Below, piece by piece: positions 13,001 through 25,000 of a DNA stretch of 64,000 bases. The DNA is taken from NCBI GenBank assembly GCA_944472155.2, contig OX235271.1, positions 21,583,710-21,647,709 on the forward strand. Direction: 5' to 3'. A program made the translations under genes and the position numbers. The notes beneath the pieces are model-generated. The model worked only from the letters and a program-made list of their open reading frames with translations, had not been told where the DNA came from and made no database searches. Source of the DNA: Trichobilharzia szidati. Lineage: Eukaryota; Platyhelminthes; Trematoda; Strigeidida; Schistosomatidae. The number at the start of each line of letters is the position of its first letter. The stretch's first letter is position 1.

Positions 13001-16000
13001 TACGTCCTTAATTTTAAAAGATAAAATTGATTTACTGGAGTAAGTTATACTTCTCTGACGAATAATTCATATTCTTCTCTATATTAAAGAAAGAACTATT
13101 TTACCAAATGTTAATGGTGAATTTATCAGCATTTGACGATTTCCCATAAAATGATAATTTACAAAATATGCTACTTAAACAAGTGAATAGTAGCATGCAA
13201 ATAATTCAAATTGACGTCGGTGATTCAGTGGTAGGATGCTGGCCAACGAAGCGATCTGTCCGAGTTCATTTCCCCTACTGGCGCACTGAAAAACGTCTCT
13301 TATCCAGTGATAAGCCCAGTGGAGAGGAAAGGTTGGACGTGAGGCTAGCACCCAGCGCATCCCGAAAAAAACACCACTGCTACTGAAACTTCGGAACTCT
13401 AACTTGAATCCCAATGTTCCACTGGGGACTCAAAGGAATATGATAAAAAAAATAATATTTCAAATTCATTAACAGGCTTCAATCATATAAGAAGAGTTTG
13501 AACACTGTACAGAGTCAATTTGTTGAGATGATCTGAGAAAAGATGGTGAGGTAGAGAGACCAAACTGTTAGTTTGGTCAGCACGCAACCAAGGCCACTAT
13601 TATCTCAAAAGGTCTCGTCATCAGTTAAAAGACAATTTCTCTCATTCTGATTCAGTATGTGAATATTGGATTGACAAAATCAACAACCTGGTAGATAGAT
13701 AGATAGGTGTTTAATTTTCAAGGCTAAAATATGAATACACTGGCCTGTTAGCACTGGTGCCTTATTATTTAATCTCTTCCTGTAGTCAATAAGCAATTCA
13801 GGAAAGAAATATCGACGTTATTAAAATTCGAATAACTCGTTTACCTTGCAATCATGTCATGTTATTTTTGTCAAGTTTGTTGAGCATTTTGGAGGATTTC
13901 CCAGTTAGGTGGGGTAATTCGAAAATCTTAAGAATGCCACTGTCATTTTTGTGTAAATTATACTACACAGGAAATAACCAAGCTGTCTATCTTATTATTA
14001 TTGTTTTAGCAAGCTGAATGCATTCGGAATTCAACCAGTTAATGATCAGTTATTAGGAGTAAGTGAAACTGTCATTCAATTAGTAATTAGTTTTAGAATT
14101 ATTATTTATTTATTCAGAACAAAATATTTAGAGCGAACAATTGTGGTTTCAATAAATTCTTCTTCAGGCTCTACAATTATAAATCCATTAATTTAAGCAT
14201 ACAATAGCCAGCCAGTGAAGGCAAATTAGAATCATATCAGAAAGTGTATTGTGGAACAAGTACAAGATCTTCTAAATGCTCTTAATAGTGTTCACCCAAC
14301 TATTCAGTTCACATGTGAAGAAGAAGACAATAACAGTTTACGTTTCCTAGACGTGCTCCTTACCATGAAGACAGACGGATATCTACAAAGGAAACTATTT
14401 AGAAAGAAAACTTGGACGGGTCAGTACACCCATTTCCATAGCTTCGCACCGATTCAGTACAAAAGAAACTTAGTTAAGTGTCTAAGCTATAGAATAAAAC
14501 GTATATGTTCAGAGGAATGCATTAAGGAAGAAATGCATAAACTGAAACTCACACTGGAAGAAAATGGATATCCACAGAGCTTCCTAAAAAATAAGTATAT
14601 GTCAATACCTACAGACAAGATAAAGGTGGATACCGTAGAAAAGAAACCTTTGTATCTTAAGTTAAGTTACAAAGGGGAAATTGCAGGTGACATTCTAAAA
14701 TGTCGACTTAATAGAGCAGTAGATAGAACATTTCCCGCAGCCAAACTGGCACTCAACTTCTCAACTAAACCAGTACTCACACAGCAAGTAAAGGATAAAT
14801 TACCAAAGATGGCCTCATCAATGTATTTCTATGAATTCAACTGCTCATGTGGAGCTAGTTACATTGGCCGTACTCAGAGGGCTTTATCCATGCGCGTGCG
14901 TGAACATGTACCTGTATGGTTGAGTAAAGGAGTAACCAAATGTGTAAATAGTGCAGTCTTAGCCCACTTGGTAGATACGGGACACCCGATAAAACTTGAC
15001 CAGGCGTTCTCAGTTATTTACCGCGTTCCTAGTAATTTATCTAGAGGAGCTCGACTACGTCTTCTATCAGTAGCTGAAGCGGTGGCAATTAATACCAGAA
15101 GACCATCTCTTTGCATACAGAAGAAGTATGTTCAACCTCTATGTTTACCTTGGCCTACAATAAAGCCAACAAATCCTCCATTAACACTATAAATTTCTTT
15201 CACAATTTTCTTTTCTTCTTCTTCTATTCCTCTGTTTCATTGACAATCGTTCATTTTCGACTTTTATGATTTCATGACCTTTCTTATGATTTTATTACCT
15301 TAGGTTTAAGTAGTGCTTTTCTAACTTGCTATCGTATTTACAAAATCCTGTTCATTCCACTTCATTATATTCATTATTATTATTTGACAATCATTCACCA
15401 ATAGTGCTTGTAATTTTACACCATATCATCGTTATTATTTTACAATCATTCTTACTGTCGTTATTTTCAACCTTGAACTTATGTCTAGTCCGCCCCATTC
15501 GTTGGTTTATTTTCATATTGTCTCACACACCTTGATTACACACACTCTCGAAATCTGTATTTTCTGTTGACTATATTTATATATATATATATATACATCA
15601 TTAAATTAAATTACTTCATCTGATTTTGTCCCATGTTCTCATTGACCATGCATATTAAAAAACTATCTGACTATTGTTCCATCCCATCTTATACTTGTTC
15701 CACAATACACTTTCTGATATGATTCTAATTTGCCTTCACTGGCTGGCTATTGTATGCTTAAATTAATGGATTTATAATTGTAGAGCCTGAAGAAGAATTT
15801 ATTGAAACCACGATTGTTCGCTCTAAATATTTTGTTCTGAATAAATTATGGGAATATTCAAATTATTATTTATTTATTTATTTATTATTTTAGAATCGAA
15901 AAGAATTTGAAATTATGGTAAATTATGGTATCACATATCATAGTCAGTTTTTTCCAAAAGATCTAAACAGTTCCAAAATAAGCCTAGTAACTCGTGAAAT

Positions 16001-19000
16001 ATCAAGGACTGATTTTAAACCACAAAATGACACTTTCTTTCAAAAGTGAATGTGATACAATGGAATTCATTAGCAATATTAACTGATCGATAGTTTACAA
16101 AAGAATGGTTACTGAACAAAGAATATTCTGTTCGATAACCTTCTCTTCATTAGGTTATACAATTATATGTACATAATAGTGAATGAGTGAATTAGTGTTA
16201 TTAACAACATTAATGTTGTTTAGATAACATCGAATCAATAATAATAATATCAATGGATTACAGTTCAATGGCATCAACATAACAATAAGCTGAATGTCAG
16301 AAAAATTAGGAAAGATAATATTACAAATTCATGAATTTATAGTCTCTACTGAAGGCCAGGGCAGTAGTAGGGGTTGGACTTCCTTCTTTTGAACACAGAG
16401 CACTGGTTGTTTGAGGCGAATTGCAATAGCCTCTGCTGTTTGGAGCATGCGGTGCTTCGATGATGAAATTGACAACTTATTAGGCACCCAGTAGATGATA
16501 GAGAAGGATTCTTCCACGCTGGCTGGCTTTGTGGCCGGTTTGCACCAGATGGTCCAATATCGAACTATTATTGGTTTTCACTAAGCCTTTACTTAGTCAT
16601 AGTGGGAGATGCTCTCGAGCACGAAAAATCAAGTTCCTAGAGCAGCGGTCGATATAACTCGCTCCACAAGCGCAGTTGAATTGGTAGACACAATTTGAAG
16701 TGGCTAGTCTGGGTACTTCATCTTTCAGTCGAGGAATCACCATCGGTCGTGTAGAGAATAATACGTGTAGTTCGCCAGCATTAAAAGTTCTTTGAACTGA
16801 TTTTCTTAATTTCTTCGTAATTATTTCACTTGGTATATCGCCCTTGAATTGCAGTTGTATATAAACAGGCTTCTTGTTTACGGATAGTGAGTAGTGTTTT
16901 TCCGCTTTCTTTGTCATGTGTTTCTTGATAAATTTGTCGGGATAGCTATTTTCAATCAAAGTGTCACATACAATGCTTAATTTATCTTCAATTACTTCTT
17001 CTGAGCATATAGCTCTAACTCTGTGGCTGAGGGTCTTCACTGAATTTCTTTTGTACTGGAGAGGAACGAAGCTGTGAAAATGTGTATATTGTCCTGTCCA
17101 ACTACTTTTTCTATGCAAATTTCGTTTTATGCTACCATCTGGTTTTCTTGTAAGGAAGACATCCAGGAAGGCAATTCTGTTTTGGGATTCCTCTTCACAC
17201 GTGAATTTCATAACCGAATGTACTTCATTGGATTCAGTTATTATTGTACTCCTATCCGAATCATTATCACAAAGAATGAAGTTCTCATCCATATACCGGC
17301 AATAAAATGAGAACTTTCTGATAAGGTTGTTCAAAGGTCCATTTTTTAGTTTACTCAGAAAGAAGTCAGCCGAAATGGGACCCAATGGGGAGCCCATCGT
17401 CACCCCGTCCACTTGACAGAAATCCATCGATCAGGTATACAGTGTGATTATGTGACTATGGGACACATCCCCGTTTTATAATGTAATGCAGTATATCTAG
17501 ATAGATATAAGACGTTGAGAAGAATAAATGTGCAATTGGTATTACCATTACACAAAGCTGAAGGGCAATGTATACTATTATTTATTACTGCTTGCTTGGG
17601 TTCCACCTGGAACAGAAGGCTCCAACAACATGCCTCCACTCTGTTCTACTTTCTGCTGTCCGCTTTAACTGGGCCCACGATTGCCCGTAGTCTTTAATCT
17701 CCCTTTAATATGATCTTCTCCATGTCACCCTCGGAAGCCTCACTCATCGTTTCCCACTCCGGTCCCACTCGAGGGCCTAGCGCGCAACGAGTGACATTTC
17801 TGCATTACTCAGGTTATATGGAGGTTGGATTCTGGCTATTCTCTTCGTTGTTCTATGCTTCAAGCACTAGGTTTTATGAAAAAGAGGCTTTGAAATCGAT
17901 ATAGAACTGATTTCCAGCACATATTCACAGGGAACAAAACCAGATTTATTTTCCATTGCATAGTATTAAAACTGGAGGTTCTTATCAATAGATTGGTTTA
18001 TGGAAGTAATTTTCCGCTGGTGTACACCTTCCTGAGTGACTGTCGAAAGAACATGGAAGTGTTTGACCTTTCATATTTCTATTTTTGCTAATATTTCCAT
18101 GAAGTAATGACTGAATATGACTTTTATCCTCCTCAAATTAATCAATATAGTATTCATACAATGTTAATCATAAAAAAGTCAACAGGAAACAAAAATTTGA
18201 ATTTAGAAATTTCTTTGTCATTTAATCCAGTAGTAATTACCTGTATGAATAATCATCAATAAATACGCCAACAATTTTTTTTCTAGAATTGGTTTTGTAA
18301 GGATTCTGTTTGATTGGATGGAGGATTTCATCATGAGCTGACATTGGTTAGAGAACCATTGGAAAACCACCTGGGAGTACTGGACAGCTGTTTCGTCCTA
18401 GTTTGAGACTCTTCACAGTACGTACCCATCGACGGGGTTCGAACCCAGGACCTTCTGGTTACAAGGCTAGCGAACTCGAAGACCATTGAGCCACTGGGAC
18501 CCAATCCATTGGCCAGCCTATGAATTCTAACTTCTGCCAATTCACGACATAGCGCGACCATTTCGCAATATCTTCTTCGATGATTTACTGCCTCCATCTA
18601 ATCAAACAAAACCAATACTTGGAAATTATTCTGATGCTCACTAGCGACTGGCCCTATTCAGGCAGTTAGTTACCTGGGGTTCTATTGAGAAGACGTGACC
18701 AGTAGGGTACAGCAGGTTGAAGATAAGGCAGTTGCTCATCGAAGAAGTTATTGCGAAATGGTCGCGCTATGTAATGAATTGACAGAAGTTAGACTTCATG
18801 GGCTGGCCAATGGATTGGGTCCCAGTGGCTCAATGGTCTTCGAGTTCGCTAGCCTTGCAACCAGAAGGTCATGGGTTCGAACCTCCTCGCGTGGGTGCGT
18901 ACTGATGAAGAGTCCCAAACTAGGACGAAACAGCTGTCCAGTACTCTCAAGGTTTCCAATGGTTCTCTTAGCAATGTCAGCTCATGATGAAATCCTCCAT

Positions 19001-22000
19001 TCAATTTTTTTCTACTGAAGATGACGCGTAATTAAATTATCGAACAATTTGTGCGCGAAAACTGGTTTGAAATACAACACAACTATTAGGAAACAAGTTT
19101 TTCCAACTTCGCAACAGAATCAAATTCATTTTTGAGCTAACAGCTACCAAAATGCGACATTTATTTATTTGTTTTATTGCTTGACTATCAGAAAAAGGGT
19201 TGAACCTTGAATTAACAACCTCCAGTCTCTTAATCCCATACTGATAATGATAGATAGCATAAAAATGGCAGTTTCATTGTTAATTCCTTCTATCTACAAC
19301 TTTGTACAAAAAGCCAGTTAAAATCAGGATTAATGTGGAAAATTCTGAAGCAGTAGATGAATGAATTCATTTTATTTCACTGGATTTACTCATTTTGTTT
19401 AAATGTATTTAACACTAATTAGATCAAAGCTATAATGAACATCCTTGTCAACATGGTTTACTTCGGTGTTGGTTGTTTAGCGACAATCAACAGGAATGAT
19501 CTGGACTTAGATCTTGTGTTTGCTGGTGATGCTGATCTGTAACTTTGAAGGAACTGTCTTCCCCTCTGAGATTTGAACCAGTGTCTCCCAGTTGTGCTGT
19601 CACAGACATCAGCGATGATGAGATATTCGATCTGACGATTTAACCTCCTGTGGTTCCTATGAAATTACCAATCAATTCACGTATACCACTATTCAGCCAC
19701 TGAAACGTGATCTAACAGCTAATCGACTCTATCTTCTTCGAGTTTGCAATGCATACCACAACTGCCAGCCAATGTCTTCGACCAATATTTGTCTTTACGT
19801 CCAACGAAGGTTAGTGCGGTGAGTGCGTACTTTCGAAGACTCCCAAGTAATGATAAGACAGCTATTAACGTCTCTCTGGTTTTCAGTGGTTCTCTAACTG
19901 GAGTCACTTCATGATCTAGATTGAGATCACTCAGATTCTTGCAAATCAACACTTGACAACGAATTCCTTTCGAACACAAAGGTTACATTTTAGTGAATTG
20001 GAGAAAGTCAATATTATTATTATTATTGTATCCTTTAATTCCTACAGGAACATAGGGGTTCAGCCGTGCGTCTCCATTGCGTTCCGTTCTCTGGTTGAGT
20101 CTTCACCTGGCTCCATGTCTGCCCACACGTTTTCATCTCCTCTTCACATCACCTCCTCCAAGTCACCCTTGCACTGACAACCAACTCGCCGCTTCCTTTC
20201 GGGTTCCACTCAAGCAATGGTTTGTCTAGTGATGTCACTTGATGGTTTCCTCAGAGTATGGCCAGCCAATCCATCTCCATTTCTTGTTGCATATTTGTTT
20301 CACAATCGGTTCCTGCTGGGTTGGTTCGCACATCGCCAGAGATCTCTGTCGCTGATCTTTTCTGGCCGGCCATCTGATCTTGAGTGGTATTGAGCGAAGA
20401 CAACTGTTAATGAAGGTGTGTAGTTTGTTTGAGATGCTCTTTATGACGCGCTGGCCAAGTGTCTGATCCGTATAGTGAGTAGCACTGACTTCACATTGGA
20501 GTTGAAAATCCGGATCTTAGTTTTGATACTGAGTAGTGCTGTTGACCTCCACACAGACTTCAGAGTAGTGAAAGCTTGTCTTGCTTTCCCGATCCTCGCT
20601 GCTTTGATATCCTCATCAGTTCCGCCTGCAGTTGAAACGATGCTTCCAAGGTAGGTAAAGGAGGTTGTTTCTTTCAGGGTCCTCCCATTTATTCTGGCTG
20701 ATTGTTGTCTGTTGTTGTTGGTGCTGTTGGTGGTATTGGCCAGGAAAGAAAGTTAAAGTTCATCAAACTGAAAACTTGCTTAGTTTGCTGAGCTCACAAG
20801 TGTGGATGACTAATCAGTGTAATGAAAGTAATAAGGTTACCAAGCGAGTGAGAGATTGACTACACTCTCTTCCGGTGTGCATAAGTTTGGTCTGAGACGT
20901 TTGATGGCAATTGCTTCAGCAGTAAATCGTAGTAGATTCTCTGTCCTTTGTATGTTTAATATTTTGAAGGATTTGGAATTCTCTCCAAAATGACCCGTAT
21001 CCACAGGGTGTGTGTTTGGTAACTGTTTGGTAACTGGTAAATATCTGCTTCCTATTAAGTATAATTTTCTTGGAATATGCTCTGAAAACCAGATAGAAGC
21101 CCTTCTTTCTGTCCTTCGCTCTTTCTCTATCGAAATTTATCAAGGGAACCAAATGTATGAAATTTTAAAAAGAAGGAATTATTGTACACATTGAAGAATC
21201 ATCTTTTCAGCGTCACAAAACACACATTGTGCATAACTATTTCCTGCTGACTTAATAGTTTTAATGTAAAATTCCAGAGAGAATTAACATCTTTCAAATG
21301 AAGGTGCAAAGCTCTACTGAGTATTTATTATTTTACTCATTCTACTACTTGATTTTGTCTTTTAATGAGAAAATGAAAACAAAAACAAAATACGTAATCG
21401 AGTATTGAACCTGGTAAGCAACACTCACCTGTTATTCTGTGTTATAATTATTGTGTACTTACAGAGATCAACGTTACTCAAAGCACTACACGAAGCCTAC
21501 AATGTTCGCGTTTTAATAACCTGTCAGAAGCTACCGAAACACCAACGTAGACATAGACATGTAAGTGAATTACAACACTTTTAACTAACTTAAAGATTAA
21601 AAATTTACTCATCTATTCATTTTACGAATGATTTTAAGATCAAGGAATAGGCTAACAGTTTTTAAGTATTCAGTATTTAGACACAATAGTTAACTGTAAA
21701 TAGTCTGTTGATAAAATAAATTCTTAATAGACTGTATAATCTAACAAGTAATATTTCTAGTTCATTATTATTCTCTAATTTCCTAATTGTGGTGAACTCT
21801 TTATGCATCAGACTGTGCGTTTGGAGCGAGGAGAAGGGAATAGATTGGACCAATAATAAGACTCTAGTGGATCTGAATTTCGCACATGGATGATTTATAT
21901 ACTGAATATCAGACAAACTCGAAAACTCGCAGGCGAAGAGCGATAAACTGTCTGAAGAAGTAGGCAGTGAAGACATGCAGCCAGGTGAACATAGAGAAGA

Positions 22001-25000
22001 CGGAGGTGATGAAGATAACCAAACAAACAGTCAACAGCAGCAACAAACAGCACAAATCACCCACCATCAGTGGGAGAAATTTGAAAGAGGTCACTTCCTT
22101 CACTTATCTGGCTAGGCAGCATCGTTTCAACTGCAGGCTATGGCACAGATATGGATGTCTAAACTAGTCAGCATCGGATAAGCAAGACAGACCTTCGTCA
22201 ATCTGAAATCGGTTTGGAAATCTTCTGATCTCCATTGCATAAAGAACAAGATTCGGATTTCCAACATCAATATTAAGTTGGTCAGTTCTTTTATATACTT
22301 GAGAAACTTGACCAGAGCGTCACCGAAAGCATTTCCAATAGCTTCATCAATACCTGCCATTTCTGGCTCCATATTGAAGATCAGATGGTCGCCGACAAAG
22401 AATTAGCAACAAGAAACTCTGGGAACAAACCAATCAGGAACATATTATCCAAAAACTGTGCAGGAGAAAATGAATATGGATCGGAAACACGCTGGAGAGA
22501 CCATCGTGTAGCATTGCACGCCAGGCCATCGCTGGATTGGAAGCCAAATGGCAAACGATGAGTTCGGTGTTGATCCTAATGCGACAGGGAGGCGATCGTG
22601 TGTGAGGAGGAGATGGGGTCTAATGGGAAATCATGGAGCCAGCTAGATCCAACTGCAGGGAAGTCGGCGAAATGGGAATGCGTTGTTGAAGCCACGTGTG
22701 TTATTTATTTTATTTTATTTTGGTTACAGCTTGGTGCCACACCGTATTTTCAGTACAAGTATCGCATTTTTAGCATGGATATCGGTAGCCCAAATTTTGC
22801 AGGCCGACCATAGATATCGGATGTGCGCCGGCAGGGGCTTGAACCTCGGACCATGTGCATGGTCGGCGAGAGTCCTAACCACTGTGCCACCAACGCACTT
22901 GTTTCACTTGGAACCTAAGGGAATAGCAGTAATAATAATAGAATTACGCAGAATATGAAAACGTGAAATTATGAGGTACCTAGGCTGAATGACATCGAAA
23001 ACACTATCACTTTGCATTAATAAACCAAAATAGACGAGATGTATAACAGGAGATCCACAGTTAACAATATTCAATGCACGAATGCAGAGGTCAAGAGCAG
23101 TGGGATTCGAAACAGCAGTAGTAGTTTGAAGTCAAGCACAGATGAAACAATAGCGAAGTATAGATAAGAAAGTAATCAGCACTCATCTATCGCCACTAAC
23201 CGTCCGGCTTTTCCATACCTCATCACTACAATGGGATTGAGGACTCAATATTTTCTGCCACCATACGCCACGAAAATCCATCAGTTCCAACCTATGCAGT
23301 CAGTCTATACGACCATTCAGCTTTCTGATGACAAGAACAGCTAACGCAGGGATAAATCATGAACATATGTACTTTCATGATATTTCAGTGATTAATCGGA
23401 ACGACAGGATAACTAAGCGATTCATATTTTTCAAGCAGACAATATCTTCATTTCATCAGTATACTGCCTATCCAGCAAAATCATTCTTTAGTGAAGTGTC
23501 TGTTTTTAAGGGTCCAACACATTGATGGATGAGCTTCGACGCATTTATCATTTCCTTCAATTCCTGGAGAAACATAGGGCTTCAGCCAAACGTCTCCATT
23601 GAGTTCGGTTCTCCGGAAACGTTTTCACCTGCCTCTGCGTCTGCCCACACGCTTCCATCTCCTCTTCACATGACCTCCTCCATGTCACCCTCGAAGTGAA
23701 GGCCAGCTCGCCGCTTCCCATTCGTCTTCCACTCGACCAATGGCATGGCGTGTGATGTCACTCACTTGATGGATTGTTCTCTCAGAGTATGGCCAATCCA
23801 CCTCCATTTTTTTCCTGCAGATTTGCGACACAATTGGTTCCTGCTGGGTTGGTTCGCTCCCAGAGATCCCTACCTGTTGCTGATAATTTCTGGCCATCTG
23901 ATCTTGAGCAAAGTATTGAGCGAAGACAGCTATTTATGTAGGTCTGTAGTTTGTTCAAAGTTTCCTTCATGAGGAGGCGCGAAGTCTCTGATCCGCATAA
24001 TGAGTAGCATTGACTTCAAATTGGAGTTGAAAATCTGGATCTTAGTTTTGATACTGAGTGCTGTTGACCTCCACAGAGACTTGAGTTTAATGAAAATTTG
24101 CCTTGCTTTCCCGATCTTCGATTTGATATCCTCGTCAGTTCCGTCTGCCTCTAGTTGAGAGAACGATGCTTCCCGGGTAGGTTGCTTCTTTCATACTCCT
24201 CCCATTCATACTGGCTGATTGTTGTCTGTTGTGGTTGCTATTGCCGTTGTCCAGGAATCTTCGTCACCTCTGTCTTCTCTGTATTCACCTAAAGTCATAT
24301 CTTTGATACTTCTTCTGCCAACTTGTTGCTCTTTTTCGTGTGGGCCCATTTTATCCCTGTTTCCTCGCTGCCCCCTGTCCGTCTGTCGCATTATCCAGTC
24401 TACCGCAATCAGAAAAATCACTGGAAATAGTAGACAGCCTTGTCTTACTCAGATCTTCACTTTGAAGGATTCTGAATAAAGCAAGAACGAAAGTGGTTTG
24501 TGCAGAATAATATGGTACCATCATTTATTTCGTAGGCTTCTCATCAGCTGCTTACTGCCTAAATACATAATGAGGTTTGCGTACAGAAAAGTTTTAACAT
24601 ACTTGCAAATTTTTACATGTTGCCAGTTGACAAAAAGTTCCACAGTAAGTGAACAGTGCTCAGAAAATTGCGCTTATATAGTTTTTACACATGCAGTTCA
24701 AGTTTAAATAAAATAGATGTATGCATACAATGGTAAAGGGGTTACGTAATAAAGACGAAATATGAGTTAGATACAGAGTGACTAATAAATTAGGTAACAA
24801 TGTACTGAGTTCAACTCAAATCATAGAAACAAGAGACAAGCAAAATTACAGAATATAAAAGGGGGTGAGGTTAAAGACAAAGATTACGTAATCAGATGAG
24901 AGAATAAAGACATTCAGTTACCAGGGCAAAGAGAGATTAATAACTGCTTCTTTCTGAACACATAAATCTGGTTTCAAGCGTTTGATAGAGATTGCTTCGG

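Larger units (their letters stand above)
14109..15845 (+). mobile_element. PLE with inverted termini, family C
   Basis: Arms of about 155 bp (14109-14263 and 15692-15845) are reverse complements. Between them lies an intact frame for the C-terminal part of a PLE protein. The element is 5'-truncated relative to a full PLE, so RT is missing except its end. Its right end stops 48 bases before the acceptor of the next RNase T2 exon. No target duplication is obvious. Confidence 0.85.

Noticed and set aside
18331..19018. Two open frames of 88 and 107 codons
   Set aside because: Both are translations of the two inverted SINE copies.
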